64,000 nt of DNA from Bartonella tamiae Th239 (GCF_000278275.1 NZ_JH725147.1:1495063-1559062); one strand, 5' to 3'. Positions 49,158 through 58,892 are shown, counted from the first letter of the stretch. Notes: a model not told the origin generated them from the letters alone. Numbers and translations: made by a program.

Positions 49158-50003
49158 ATGCAAACGATTTGGAATGTCGGTCAAAATAGAAAAATTATTA
49201 TACAAGAAAAATCCATTTTAATGGGAATATTGAATATAACGCCAGATTCATTTTCTGATGGGGGCAAATTTATTGACGTAAACGATGCCTTTTCACATGG
49301 AGCAATGATGATAGAGCAAGGCGCTTCCATCATAGATATTGGAGGAGAATCAACACGGCCAAATTTTGAACCGATTTCAAGTGAAATAGAACAAAAAAGA
49401 ATTTTGCCAGTTATTGAAAAATTTCATAGTTTTCAAAACATAATTCTGTCGATAGATACTTATCACTCAGAAACAGCTTATCATGCATTAAAATCGGGCT
49501 CGCATATCATTAATGATATATGGGGGTTACAAAAAGAAGAAAAAATGGCAGAAGTTATTCGAGAATTTAATGCAGGAATAATTATCATGCATAATTCTCG
49601 CGACAGAAAAAAGTATGAAGATATTATTGATGATCAAAAATATTTTTTTGAAATATCACTCAATATAGCTAAAAAAAATGGAATCAGTGATTCACAGATC
49701 GTTCTTGATCCAGGTTTTGGATTTGGTAAAAATGCCGATGACAACCTCAAACTTCTTAGTCGAGCAGAAGAATTAAAAATATTAGGGTTTCCTCTTTTAG
49801 CAGCAACATCAAGAAAACGATTTTTAGGCTCACTTTCTGATAAAAGTAATGCGCAACATAGAGATATTGCGACTGCTGCTTCATCCATAATTTTACGACA
49901 AGCAGGATTTGATATTTTTAGAGTCCATAACATTGCTACGAATAAAGAAGCATTAGCAGTTGTTGATGCCCTAAAACAATGCAAGAAAGAAAACATAAAA
50001 TGA
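49158..50003 (+). CDS. folP: dihydropteroate synthase
   Basis: FolP condenses 6-hydroxymethyl-dihydropterin pyrophosphate with p-aminobenzoate in folate synthesis; it is the sulfonamide target. The 281-residue length is normal. Motifs are MGILNITPDSFSDGGKF, GASIIDIGGESTRPN, LSIDTYHSE and VLDPGFGFGK, all typical. It overlaps folK (ATGA), with which it shares a transcription unit; folB, which often sits between them, is missing. Confidence 0.95.
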   Translation: MQTIWNVGQNRKIIIQEKSILMGILNITPDSFSDGGKFIDVNDAFSHGAMMIEQGASIIDIGGESTRPNFEPISSEIEQKRILPVIEKFHSFQNIILSIDTYHSETAYHALKSGSHIINDIWGLQKEEKMAEVIREFNAGIIIMHNSRDRKKYEDIIDDQKYFFEISLNIAKKNGISDSQIVLDPGFGFGKNADDNLKLLSRAEELKILGFPLLAATSRKRFLGSLSDKSNAQHRDIATAASSIILRQAGFDIFRVHNIATNKEALAVVDALKQCKKENIK

Positions 50004-50491
50004 AAGCGTGGCTGGGTTTGGGTGGAAATATTGGAGATGTATGTTCGACATTTAAAAATGCACTTACATTTCTTCAAGAAACAAACGAACTTATAGTCTT
50101 AACGTCTTCACATTTATATAAAACTTCGCCGTGGGGTAGGGTGGATCAAAATGATTTTCTTAATCTTTGTTTGCTTATTGAAACGACATTAGATCCTGAA
50201 AAATTGTTAGATAAATGTTTGTATGTTGAGAAAAAATCAGGACGGCAACGTATTGAAAAGTGGGGGCCAAGAACTTTAGATATTGATATTCTTGCTTACG
50301 AAAATATTTCATATTTAAAAACAGAAAAACTCACACTTCCTCACCCTTTTTTAACTGAGCGAGCATTTGTCCTACGCCCCTTAAATGATATTGCACCTGA
50401 ACTTATAATATCTGGAAAAACCATTCGACAATGGAATGCAGAAGTCGTCGATGATAATATCGAAAAATTAAACTTTGAATTTATTGTGTAA
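50000..50491 (+). CDS. folK: 2-amino-4-hydroxy-6-hydroxymethyldihydropteridine pyrophosphokinase
   Basis: FolK transfers pyrophosphate from ATP to 6-hydroxymethyl-dihydropterin, the step before FolP. The 163-residue protein starts MKAWLGLGGNIGDV, and the family signature is RWGPRTLDIDIL-like (KWGPRTLDIDILAY), with PHPFLTERAFVLRPL near the end. The ATG at 50000-50002 overlaps the folP TGA, giving translational coupling; an open frame seven codons upstream exists but is inside folP. Confidence 0.95.
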   Translation: MKAWLGLGGNIGDVCSTFKNALTFLQETNELIVLTSSHLYKTSPWGRVDQNDFLNLCLLIETTLDPEKLLDKCLYVEKKSGRQRIEKWGPRTLDIDILAYENISYLKTEKLTLPHPFLTERAFVLRPLNDIAPELIISGKTIRQWNAEVVDDNIEKLNFEFIV

Positions 50492-50569
50492 AGATCATTT
50501 TGCAAAAAAGTGAAAGCCCTTTTGAAGCATCATTTTTAAATTTATGAAAATATTGTAAATAAATAATAA

Positions 50570-51973
50570 TTAAGGATATTTTCTGGGTGTATAAGTCCAT
50601 AAACGATCACCCATTTTAAAATTACGAGTTTGTGAAGAACCAATGATTATTAATGATCGACTGGTAATATTATCTGTATTAATTTCATCAATCGTTGTTG
50701 TGTTCATTTTTTGACCGTCACGCCCAATATCCGTGGCAATATTAATAATTCTATCTTTTTCGCAATGAGATTTAAGTAAAGATATAACTTCAAATAATTG
50801 ATCGGGGCGTGCTTTTGAAACCGGATTATAAAATGCTATCGCCATATCAGAATGCAGTGCTGCCAATATTCTTTTTTCAATAACCTTCCATGGTTTAAGA
50901 TTATTGGACAAAGAAATAACCGAAAAATCATGCCCCAAAGGCGCTCCAAAACAAGCAGCCGCAGATTGAGCGGCAGTAACACCAGGCTCTATATTGATAG
51001 AAACATTGTCCCAATCAGACGTTTTATTGTCTTCCATACATTCCATAACAGCCGCAGCCATAGCAAATACACCTGGATCACCTGAGGAAATAAGTGCAAT
51101 TTTTTTACCTGATGCTGCCAAATTAAGTGCTTGTTTTGCACGTTCCATTTCTTGCCTATTAAAGCTCTTATGCAATGTCTGATGCGTCAAAAATGGACCA
51201 ACAAGATCTATGTAATAATCATATCCTAGAATATCTGTCGCCTCATAAAGTGCTTTTCTCGCAGCAAAAGTCAGATGAGCATGATCTCCTGGACCAAAAC
51301 CAATAATGTCCAGTCGACCTTGTGAGGAAGAATGACAACGATAAATTAAATTATTTTCATTATATTGGTCCACATTTGTATTATCATCAATCACGCTAAT
51401 CGTTAATTGAGCTGTATCAGAAAAGGGTAGAGTTCCCTTAAAAAACCAATCATGATGTCCCTTTAATTTAACTTTTTTATCAACCAAAAGTGCTGATAAA
51501 AAAGAGGCATAATGTTCTGGATTTAACAGCTTCAAATCATCAGGAGGGCAAAGAAGATTAATACCAAAATGCCGCCCAATACTAGTTGTAATGGACGCTT
51601 GAGTACCTAAATGCGTGGCAATGTGAAGCGCAAGCTCATTAGCACCTTTTTCAACTCCAAGAAGAGGAACAATAACTTTACCATCATCTGATATGCATAA
51701 AACAGGCGGTTCTTCAGTTTTATTTTTTAAAAAGGAAGCCAAACTATGAATAACGATATCAGTCGAACAAAATGCGATAACTGTGTATCCTTTTGTATAA
51801 GCTTCAGACATATGCTTATGGATCGACGAGACACTCTCACAATCTGGATAATTAATTCTTTGTGTTGTTATGATTTTTGCCTTATGTAGCAAACAACTCA
51901 GTGCTATAGCATGTGGCAAAGAACTATCAGAAAAGATATATATAACAGTTACTTGTTCAAGTTTATTCAACAA
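50570..51973 (-). CDS. cobJ: CbiG-N/CobJ fusion: precorrin-3B C17-methyltransferase
   Basis: A 467-residue fusion. The C-terminal part from about residue 221 (LDIIGFGPGDHAHLTFAARKAL) is CobJ, the SAM-dependent C17 methyltransferase that contracts the ring, with SSGDPGVFAMAA and GVTAAQSAAACFGAPLGHDF. The N-terminal 215 residues resemble the N-terminal CbiG domain (PLLGVEKGANELALHIATHLG), without the C-terminal CobE-like part. The start is inferred to be the TTG at 51971-51973, eight bases after AGGA, which overlaps the end of cobI. The frame is open further upstream from other TTG codons. It ends the cobG-H-I-J unit. Confidence 0.88.
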   Translation of the reverse strand: MLNKLEQVTVIYIFSDSSLPHAIALSCLLHKAKIITTQRINYPDCESVSSIHKHMSEAYTKGYTVIAFCSTDIVIHSLASFLKNKTEEPPVLCISDDGKVIVPLLGVEKGANELALHIATHLGTQASITTSIGRHFGINLLCPPDDLKLLNPEHYASFLSALLVDKKVKLKGHHDWFFKGTLPFSDTAQLTISVIDDNTNVDQYNENNLIYRCHSSSQGRLDIIGFGPGDHAHLTFAARKALYEATDILGYDYYIDLVGPFLTHQTLHKSFNRQEMERAKQALNLAASGKKIALISSGDPGVFAMAAAVMECMEDNKTSDWDNVSINIEPGVTAAQSAAACFGAPLGHDFSVISLSNNLKPWKVIEKRILAALHSDMAIAFYNPVSKARPDQLFEVISLLKSHCEKDRIINIATDIGRDGQKMNTTTIDEINTDNITSRSLIIIGSSQTRNFKMGDRLWTYTPRKYP

Positions 51974-52718
51974 TATAATAATCCTGTGACCGATTTGCTG
52001 AACCTGGTATGAGAATGAGAGAAAAATAAGGTGATTGCGAACAATCAACTTCTGATAAAATCATTATTTTTTGCTCTTTCATCGTCGCTCTTTCAATATA
52101 TAAAGCGCGATCAATAAGACCACACTCCTTAATAGCATCACGAACTTTTTCTAAATTACGGCCTAATTTAATAATCGCAAAAGCATCAGTTGTATTTAAA
52201 CGGTCCGAAAGTTCCCTTTGATTCAAAACGCCTGACAATACTGTAAAAGATTGATTTTTATAAGCCAATGGTGTCTGGAATATAGATGCTGCACCAAATA
52301 TAGAAGAAATTCCTGGAATAATTTCCGTTTTATATTTCGTGCCTAACATGTCATAAATATACATAAATGAACTATAAAATAATGGATCGCCTTCTGCCAA
52401 CACAACAACAGTTTTATTATCTTTTAAAAATCCTTCCAAATAATGAGAAGTATTATTGTAAAATTGATTTAATAATTCTTTATAATCATTTGAATAGCTT
52501 GATTTTTCTGTGGTCACGGGATAGCGAATTGGGGCAAGCTGCGCGCGATCTGTTATCCAACTTTTTGCAATATTTAACGCATTGCTTTTTTGTGTTTTTG
52601 TCTCGTGATAAGCAATAATATCAGCAGATTGTATCGCTTTCACGCCTTTAACAGTGATTAGATCTGGATCTCCAGGTCCCACACCAACACCATATAATTG
52701 CACCATCTTATTATTCAT
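51963..52718 (-). CDS. cobI: precorrin-2 C20-methyltransferase
   Basis: CobI adds a methyl group at C20 of precorrin-2 with SAM. The 251-residue protein shows LYGVGVGPGDPDLITVKGVKAI at the N-terminus, VLAEGDPLFYSSFMYIYD and IPGISSIFGAASI, the typical blocks of the tetrapyrrole methylases. The ATG overlaps the cobH stop (ATGA), and its own stop overlaps the start of cobJ, so the three genes are coupled. Confidence 0.93.
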   Translation of the reverse strand: MNNKMVQLYGVGVGPGDPDLITVKGVKAIQSADIIAYHETKTQKSNALNIAKSWITDRAQLAPIRYPVTTEKSSYSNDYKELLNQFYNNTSHYLEGFLKDNKTVVVLAEGDPLFYSSFMYIYDMLGTKYKTEIIPGISSIFGAASIFQTPLAYKNQSFTVLSGVLNQRELSDRLNTTDAFAIIKLGRNLEKVRDAIKECGLIDRALYIERATMKEQKIMILSEVDCSQSPYFSLILIPGSANRSQDYYIVE

Positions 52719-53341
52719 TCTTTTTCACTTGCCAATGCATTGACTGCCGCCGCGGCCATTGCACTGCCACCACGACGACCATGAACGACGATATATGGAA
52801 TATCAAAAACATTATTTTCAAGTGCGATTTTTGACTCTTTTGCTCCTACAAATCCTACAGGACAACCAATAATTAATGCGGGTTTATCGAAGCCTTGTTC
52901 GATAAGGTTAAGAAGATGAAATAGGGCTGTTGGTGCATTACCAATGGCAACTATACTATTTTTTATAAAAGGTTTCCAAAATTCTACGGCCGCAGCTGAT
53001 CGTGTATTATTAATTATAAGAGCATGATCACTTACGCGCTCATCATGTAAGGTACAAATAACAGAATTATTTGCGGTCAAGCGGCTTTTGGTAATGCCTT
53101 TTGCAACCATTTCTGCATCACACAATATAGCTTTACCTTGGTTTATTGCATTGCGTCCAATCGTACCAGCTTTTGCTGAAAATGCCATATCATCGACGAT
53201 ATCAATCATGCCACAAGCATGAATAATACGTACAGCTATTTTTTCTAAATCCGTTGGTATGTTAGAAAGTTGCGCTTCTGAACGTATTGTTGCAAAAGAC
53301 TTATCATAAATTTTTTGTCCATCTGTTATATAATCATACAT
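52715..53341 (-). CDS. cobH: precorrin-8X methylmutase
   Basis: CobH moves the methyl group from C11 to C12, forming hydrogenobyrinic acid. The 208-residue product carries RIIHACGMIDIVDDMAFS with the catalytic His, AILCDAEMVAKGITKSRL and ALIIGCPVGFVGAKESK, all characteristic of CobH/CbiC. It directly follows cobG (adjacent stop and start codons) and overlaps cobI. Confidence 0.95.
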   Translation of the reverse strand: MYDYITDGQKIYDKSFATIRSEAQLSNIPTDLEKIAVRIIHACGMIDIVDDMAFSAKAGTIGRNAINQGKAILCDAEMVAKGITKSRLTANNSVICTLHDERVSDHALIINNTRSAAAVEFWKPFIKNSIVAIGNAPTALFHLLNLIEQGFDKPALIIGCPVGFVGAKESKIALENNVFDIPYIVVHGRRGGSAMAAAAVNALASEKE

Positions 53342-54694
53342 TTATTTATGCCTTTTATGCCTGTTTTTAAGACATACTGCTAATTGATTGATCGAGAGCC
53401 TATCGGCAATTTTTTTTCCAAATTTATGTTTTATTGTAGGATCTTTACAAAAAAGATCATAAAAGCCATCTTCTTTCGCCAAAGCCGTGTAAGGGTAGGC
53501 TTTATTGGCTACACAGGCTTTTTCACAGGCTGTCAAATGTATTTTAGGTATTTTTGTATTTTCCAGCTCATTTATAAGAATTTGGCTATCACGATGAACA
53601 TTAGATACGCCACTATGACAAGCAGGCGCACCAGCACAACATATAATTTGAGCACTTGGCTCACTGTTTGACACACAAAACCCTAAATCATTAAATTCAG
53701 ATTGTATTTGCTTTGCTTCATTCAACGTTAGATTTGAAAAAATTAATCCTTTTCGTGGAGTTAACCTCAACCTTGTATGTTTGTTTTGATAATCAAGAAT
53801 TCTTGATAGTGCGTATATTTGATCAACAGTTAAGACACCAAGATGTGTATTTGCACCTACATAATAGAGATCAGGATTATATTGTTGAAAAATACCAATG
53901 AGAGCTTCATCCAAAGAAAAAACTTTATCTAATGGAATCGGAGCGTGAATGTTACAAGGAAAAAATTTTTTTATCTCACCGAGATAAGTTTTAAAACCCA
54001 TTGTTTGTTCTATATGTTTCATGCGTGTTATTTCAGGCATTAGCGCTTGTTGCGCAATAAACGTATTTAAGCAAGATTTTACAAATTTTACAAAATCTTC
54101 AAGAGCAATACTCCCTAAAGCATTTTCGTCTTTTTTTAAAAAATCTGAACATGAAGCGAATCCAAAATTTATTTTCGTGGATGATTTGTGAAATGAAAAC
54201 CAAATATCAGCTTTATGATAGTCAATGGCTGTTTTTTCGCCAGCATTTATTAAAAAAGAAAATTTAGGTGAAAGATTTTGAAACTGTTCATTTGTTTGAA
54301 GAAGGTGTAATAGTGTATTACCAAGTGGAAGAGTATCAACATGCATATCAGGATCAATTCCAGCTGTTGGAGCCAACATAACATTGCGTATATCATCACT
54401 TTTGGGTGTCAATGGTCCAAGACCTAATAAATCCAACGCATGTATAATTTTTTTATAATTTTCTTTATCAAGACCTCTTAATTGAATATTTGCGCGGTTG
54501 GTAATTTCAATTTTTTTATTGCCAAATTCTTCCGCGACTTTTGCAATTCCTTTAATTTGCTTGCTCGTGATTTGTCCAAAGGAAAGCTTAATTCTGCATA
54601 AGCCTCCATCTTTTGACATAAGCATGCGATAAAATCCGGGACATGCCCATCGTCTTTCATCAAAATAATCCGTTGATTGTCTTATCTTGTCCAC
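53342..54694 (-). CDS. cobG: precorrin-3B synthase CobG
   Basis: CobG is the oxygen-dependent monooxygenase that hydroxylates precorrin-3A in the aerobic cobalamin pathway. The 450-residue protein resembles sulfite and nitrite reductases. It begins with RRWACPGFYRML and carries the [4Fe-4S]-binding cysteines in CCAGAPAC and ACEKACV. It is the first gene of the minus-strand unit cobG-H-I-J. The 97-base space to the divergent cobL holds the promoters of both; it is too short for a typical cobalamin riboswitch, and none was seen. Confidence 0.93.
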   Translation of the reverse strand: MDKIRQSTDYFDERRWACPGFYRMLMSKDGGLCRIKLSFGQITSKQIKGIAKVAEEFGNKKIEITNRANIQLRGLDKENYKKIIHALDLLGLGPLTPKSDDIRNVMLAPTAGIDPDMHVDTLPLGNTLLHLLQTNEQFQNLSPKFSFLINAGEKTAIDYHKADIWFSFHKSSTKINFGFASCSDFLKKDENALGSIALEDFVKFVKSCLNTFIAQQALMPEITRMKHIEQTMGFKTYLGEIKKFFPCNIHAPIPLDKVFSLDEALIGIFQQYNPDLYYVGANTHLGVLTVDQIYALSRILDYQNKHTRLRLTPRKGLIFSNLTLNEAKQIQSEFNDLGFCVSNSEPSAQIICCAGAPACHSGVSNVHRDSQILINELENTKIPKIHLTACEKACVANKAYPYTALAKEDGFYDLFCKDPTIKHKFGKKIADRLSINQLAVCLKNRHKRHK

Positions 54695-54791
54695 AAAAAA
54701 TCTCTTATAAAAGAACTCTTCATACTTGCCCTCGCATAGAGCAGAATCTAAGGATAAATCTTAAAGATAAAAGAATGGCCGATCAACGTAA

Positions 54792-56006
54792 ATGAATAAG
54801 AATTCTTGGCTTACAATTATTGGTATCGGTGATGATGGCTGGAATGGTTTATCTTCCAACCATAAGGATATCCTATTAAGAGCAAAAACTATTTTTGGAG
54901 GAAAACGGCATATTGAGTTTTTGCCTGAAACAGTTAAAAATAATGCGCGTGAATGGCCATCTCCACTAAAAAACGCTTTTCCAAAACTTCACAATCTTAA
55001 AGGCACAGCAACGGTTATACTGGCAAGTGGTGATCCAATGTTTTTTGGTATAGGAGCCACATTACTGCGCGAATTCACTATAGATGAAATAACTATTCTA
55101 CCGCATCCGTCTTCATTTTCATTAGCAGCTTCGCGGTTAGGGTGGGCATTACAGGATGTTGAATGCTTTTCTGTACATGGACGTCCAATTAGTGTTTTGC
55201 AACGCCATTTTCAAAACAATTTAAAAATCTTTATTCTTTCAGAAAATAAAGAGACACCTTCAAAAATTGCGCAATTGTTAACTGAAAAGGGATTTGGCCA
55301 AACTAAAATGACCATTTTTGAACATTTGAATGGAAAAGACGAGCATCTTTTCCACTCAACGGCGAATTCGTTTAAGTTAGAGAAAGGTGCTGATTTAAAT
55401 ATTATTGCGCTTGAATGTATAGCCGATAAAAATGCCGTTATTTATCCACCCACAACGCCATTACCTGATGAGTTTTTTTATCATGATGGCCAACTAACCA
55501 AACAAGATATAAGAGCCGTCGTGATGGCGCATTTGGCACCCAAATATGGTGAAGTGCTATGGGATATTGGTGCTGGGTGTGGTTCCATATCGATAGAATG
55601 GTTGCGTAATGCACGTAATACACGTGCTTACGCTATTGAAAAAAATCAAGAAAGACAAAAACTTATTTTAAAAAACGCTCAAAATTTTGGTGTACCTTTT
55701 TTAAACCTTATCGCAGGGACTGCACCAGAATCCTTGGAAGAACTTGAAAAGCCTGACGCTATTTTCATTGGTGGGGGATTAACATCGTCTATAGTAGTTG
55801 AACATTTATGGTCAAAATTAAAATCAGGTGGCCGACTCATTGCAAATGGCGTTACTCTTGAAACAGTCGCTTTGTTACAATCATATGCGAAAACATATAA
55901 TGGCAGACTTATCAACATTGCCGTGTCACACTCAGAAACCTTAGGACGCTTTCAAATTATGCGACCAACGCTTGCCGTAACTCTTCTTATTGCTATCAAA
56001 CCTTAA
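54792..56006 (+). CDS. cobL: precorrin-6Y C5,15-methyltransferase CobL
   Basis: CobL methylates C5 and C15 of precorrin-6B and decarboxylates the acetate side chain. The 404-residue protein has the CbiE-like domain first (LTIIGIGDDGWNGLS, VILASGDPMFFGIGATL) and the CbiT-like domain second (VLWDIGAGCGSISIEWLR from about residue 255, with DAIFIGGGLTS). It is divergent from cobG and upstream of hfq. CobK and CobM are not next to it. Confidence 0.93.
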   Translation: MNKNSWLTIIGIGDDGWNGLSSNHKDILLRAKTIFGGKRHIEFLPETVKNNAREWPSPLKNAFPKLHNLKGTATVILASGDPMFFGIGATLLREFTIDEITILPHPSSFSLAASRLGWALQDVECFSVHGRPISVLQRHFQNNLKIFILSENKETPSKIAQLLTEKGFGQTKMTIFEHLNGKDEHLFHSTANSFKLEKGADLNIIALECIADKNAVIYPPTTPLPDEFFYHDGQLTKQDIRAVVMAHLAPKYGEVLWDIGAGCGSISIEWLRNARNTRAYAIEKNQERQKLILKNAQNFGVPFLNLIAGTAPESLEELEKPDAIFIGGGLTSSIVVEHLWSKLKSGGRLIANGVTLETVALLQSYAKTYNGRLINIAVSHSETLGRFQIMRPTLAVTLLIAIKP

Positions 56007-56129
56007 GCTCTCATGCTTTATTAACTTATTAAAAAAAACAATAAGAGTTTCTGATTGACAAATTCATGAATTTCGTTCGATATTAGGGCAACGAGTTTCT
56101 ATGCGGTTTGCAATAAAGGTATAAAAATA

Positions 56130-56369
56130 ATGGCGGAACGATCGCAACATTTACAAGATCAATTTTTAAATGCAGTACGTAAACAAAAAATTTCTTTGAC
56201 TATTTTTTTGGTCAATGGTGTAAAATTAACAGGAATTGTTTCTTCTTTTGATAATTTTTGTGTTTTATTACGCCGTGATGGGCATTCACAATTGGTTTAT
56301 AAACATGCGATTTCAACCATTATGCCCAGCCAAGCTGTTCAAATGTTTGAAGGTGAAGAGTCTGAGTAA
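56130..56369 (+). CDS. hfq: RNA chaperone Hfq
   Basis: Hfq is the hexameric Sm-like protein that binds small RNAs and mRNAs. The 79-residue product has the Sm1 motif [25 protein letters not shown] and the Sm2 motif VYKHAISTI, both canonical. It precedes hflX as in many proteobacteria; a hairpin between them may reduce read-through. Confidence 0.97.
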   Translation: MAERSQHLQDQFLNAVRKQKISLTIFLVNGVKLTGIVSSFDNFCVLLRRDGHSQLVYKHAISTIMPSQAVQMFEGEESE

Positions 56370-56370
56370 A

Positions 56371-56408
56371 CTGCCTCATGTATTTTAACACATTGAGGCA
56401 GCTTTTTA
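56371..56408 (+). terminator. terminator or attenuator between hfq and hflX
   Basis: CTGCCTCA (56371-56378) pairs with TGAGGCAG (56394-56401), TGT/ACA extends the stem, and CTTTTT follows. It starts two bases past the hfq stop and could partly separate hfq from hflX transcription. Confidence 0.85.
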
Positions 56409-56430
56409 TCTCGACCTTAGTTGTGTTTAA

Positions 56431-57801
56431 ATGACAAAAGAAATCGAACGTGCAGACAAGTTAATTTCACGCGAAACAGCTGCAACGCGTGCAATTGTTA
56501 TTATACCACTATTACGTGAACGCGTGAGCGAAGACCGTCGCAATATTCGCTCAGTACAATCAAAGATTGATGAAGCAATCGGACTTGCACAAGCTATTCG
56601 ACTGGATGTTGTTGAACACCATAAAGTAACGATGAACACTTTGCGACCAGCCACCCTGCTAGGACCAGGAAAGGTTGAAGAATTTTCACGTATAATAGAA
56701 GATAAAGAAATTGATCTGGCAATCATTGATCGTGGATTAACACCTGTTCAACAACGCAATCTTGAAAAATTTTGGAATTGCAAAGTTATTGATCGTACGG
56801 CGTTAATTTTAGAAATTTTTGGCGATCGCGCTGCCACAAAAGAAGGCGTTTTGCAGGTAGAACTTGCTCATCTTAATTATCAAAAAGGTCGCCTTGTTCG
56901 TAGTTGGACACACCTTGAAAGACAAAGAGGTGGTGGTGGCTTTCTAGGAGGGCCGGGGGAAACACAAATTGAGTCTGACCGTCGCCAACTTCAAGACAAA
57001 ATCGTTCGCATTAAACGCGAGTTAGACACAGTGGTGAAAACACGTGCGCTTCATCGAGCAAAAAGAAAAAAAACATCTCATCCTGTTATTGCTTTAGTTG
57101 GCTATACCAATGCTGGCAAATCAACACTCTTTAATCAATTAACAGGTGCGAATGTGTTGGCCAAAGACATGCTTTTTGCAACACTTGATCCAACATTAAG
57201 ACGTATCACCTTACCGCATGGACAATTGGTAATTTTATCAGATACGGTGGGTTTTATTTCTAATTTGCCAACACATCTCATTGCTGCTTTTCGTGCAACA
57301 CTTGAAGAAGTCATCGAAGCTGATCTTATTTTACATGTACGCGATATGTCAGATCCTGATCATTATATTCATGCTCAAGATGTACGGGATATCTTGAAAA
57401 GTCTTGGCGTTGATATTGACGATCACAATCACATTTTTGAAATATGGAATAAAACTGATTTGCTGGATGACATCAGTCGAGAGACATTGAAAGAAACAGC
57501 GCGTAATGCTGCAAATTATGCTTTTCTCGTTTCCGCTTTAAAAGGTGAGGGGCTTTTAGAACTTGAAAAAGCAATAGAAAGACAAATTTCGGGTGAAATG
57601 ATACAACATAATATTCGTCTAAAGGCTGAAGATTTTGCTCTTTTAGATTGGATATATAAGAATGTTGGAAATATCGAACGGCATAATGAAGATGATGGTT
57701 CAATAGTGTTAAAATTTGTAATTACACAAGAAATTGATAAACGTTTAAATAATTTATTAGAAACGCATGGCTATCAAACAAAGAATACAGATAAATTATA
57801 A
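56431..57801 (+). CDS. hflX: GTPase HflX
   Basis: HflX is a ribosome-associated GTPase that splits stalled or heat-damaged ribosomes. The 456-residue protein has the N-terminal HflX domain (LLGPGKVEEF and LAHLNYQKGRLVRSWTHLERQRGGGGFLGGPGETQIE) and the G domain: G1 GYTNAGKS, G3 DTVGF, G4 NKTD. All motifs are intact. It follows hfq. Confidence 0.95.
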   Translation: MTKEIERADKLISRETAATRAIVIIPLLRERVSEDRRNIRSVQSKIDEAIGLAQAIRLDVVEHHKVTMNTLRPATLLGPGKVEEFSRIIEDKEIDLAIIDRGLTPVQQRNLEKFWNCKVIDRTALILEIFGDRAATKEGVLQVELAHLNYQKGRLVRSWTHLERQRGGGGFLGGPGETQIESDRRQLQDKIVRIKRELDTVVKTRALHRAKRKKTSHPVIALVGYTNAGKSTLFNQLTGANVLAKDMLFATLDPTLRRITLPHGQLVILSDTVGFISNLPTHLIAAFRATLEEVIEADLILHVRDMSDPDHYIHAQDVRDILKSLGVDIDDHNHIFEIWNKTDLLDDISRETLKETARNAANYAFLVSALKGEGLLELEKAIERQISGEMIQHNIRLKAEDFALLDWIYKNVGNIERHNEDDGSIVLKFVITQEIDKRLNNLLETHGYQTKNTDKL

Positions 57802-57896
57802 AATAAGAAAAGTTCACAATATAGAATAAATATTATATGAATAAAGACATATATTTCCTATCGTGACAATTGTTTTTAAAATAGAAACGAAAAATA

Positions 57897-58892
57897 ATGA
57901 AATATTTACCTGATAAATTTTTAAGCGCATTAATACTTGCTATCATCATTGCAAGTTTTGCTCCTATTGCAGGAACAGCCGCGGAATGGTTTTCATTATT
58001 AACAAAGATTTTTGTCGGTCTTTTGTTTTTTCTTCATGGGGCTAAACTCTCACCGAAAGCAGCTTTTGCCGGTATTGTTCATTGGCGATTGCATCTTACT
58101 GTTTTAGCTGCAACGTTCATTCTTTTCCCAATCCTTGGGCTTCTGGCAGGTTTTGTAATTCCGGGATTTAAACAATCAACGTTTTATCTTGGTGTGCTTT
58201 ATTTATGTGTGCTTCCTTCAACAGTTCAATCTTCTATTGCTTTTACATCTATTGCCGGTGGCAATGTCCCTGCGGCAATTGTTTCAGCCTCAGCATCCAA
58301 TATATTTGGAATGTTTTTAACACCCTTGTTGGTTGGAATTTTATTTACTACAAGCAACCATGTTTCTGGCATGTCAACATCCGCATTTGAAAGCATTATT
58401 GTGCAACTTCTTTTGCCATTTGTATTAGGTCAAATTTTCCAACATTGGATTGGCGATTTTATTCGTCGTCACAAAGGATTAACGGGTATTGTTGACCGTG
58501 GCTCAATCATTATGGTGGTATATTTGGCGTTTAGCCAAGCTATGACAGGGCATTTATGGCGTGATACAAGTTGGCATGACCTTGCTATAATGATTATAAT
58601 AGACATTATACTTCTTGTTATCGTTCTTTTAATAACATGGTATGGCTCTAAACTACTTGGCTTCAAAAAAGAAGATAGGATTACAATAACATTTTGTGGT
58701 TCTAAAAAAAGTCTTGCAAGCGGCGCGCCAATGGCCAACGCTATTTTTGCTGGAGCAGGGGGCAAGATAGGTGCAATTGTTTTACCATTAATGTTATTTC
58801 ATCAAATACAACTCATGGCCTGCACAATTATTGCGCGCCATCTTGCGGAATCCAAAATAAAAAGCAATGAAAATAGACGAAAAAAAACTTGA
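57897..58892 (+). CDS. bile acid:sodium symporter family (SLC10A7/YfeH-like) transporter
   Basis: A 331-residue membrane protein with about ten hydrophobic segments. It belongs to the BASS superfamily, SLC10A7/YfeH-like, marked by FLHGAKLSPKAA, VLPSTVQSSIAFTSIAGGNVPAAIVSASASNIFG and FCGSKKSLASGAPMANAIF. The substrate is not known from sequence. Its stop overlaps the start of the next gene by 26 bases, so the two are coupled. Confidence 0.85.
   Translation: MKYLPDKFLSALILAIIIASFAPIAGTAAEWFSLLTKIFVGLLFFLHGAKLSPKAAFAGIVHWRLHLTVLAATFILFPILGLLAGFVIPGFKQSTFYLGVLYLCVLPSTVQSSIAFTSIAGGNVPAAIVSASASNIFGMFLTPLLVGILFTTSNHVSGMSTSAFESIIVQLLLPFVLGQIFQHWIGDFIRRHKGLTGIVDRGSIIMVVYLAFSQAMTGHLWRDTSWHDLAIMIIIDIILLVIVLLITWYGSKLLGFKKEDRITITFCGSKKSLASGAPMANAIFAGAGGKIGAIVLPLMLFHQIQLMACTIIARHLAESKIKSNENRRKKT

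Noticed and set aside
54695-54791. Cobalamin riboswitch between cobG and cobL
   Set aside because: The gap is only 97 bases and no B12-box or conserved stem was seen.
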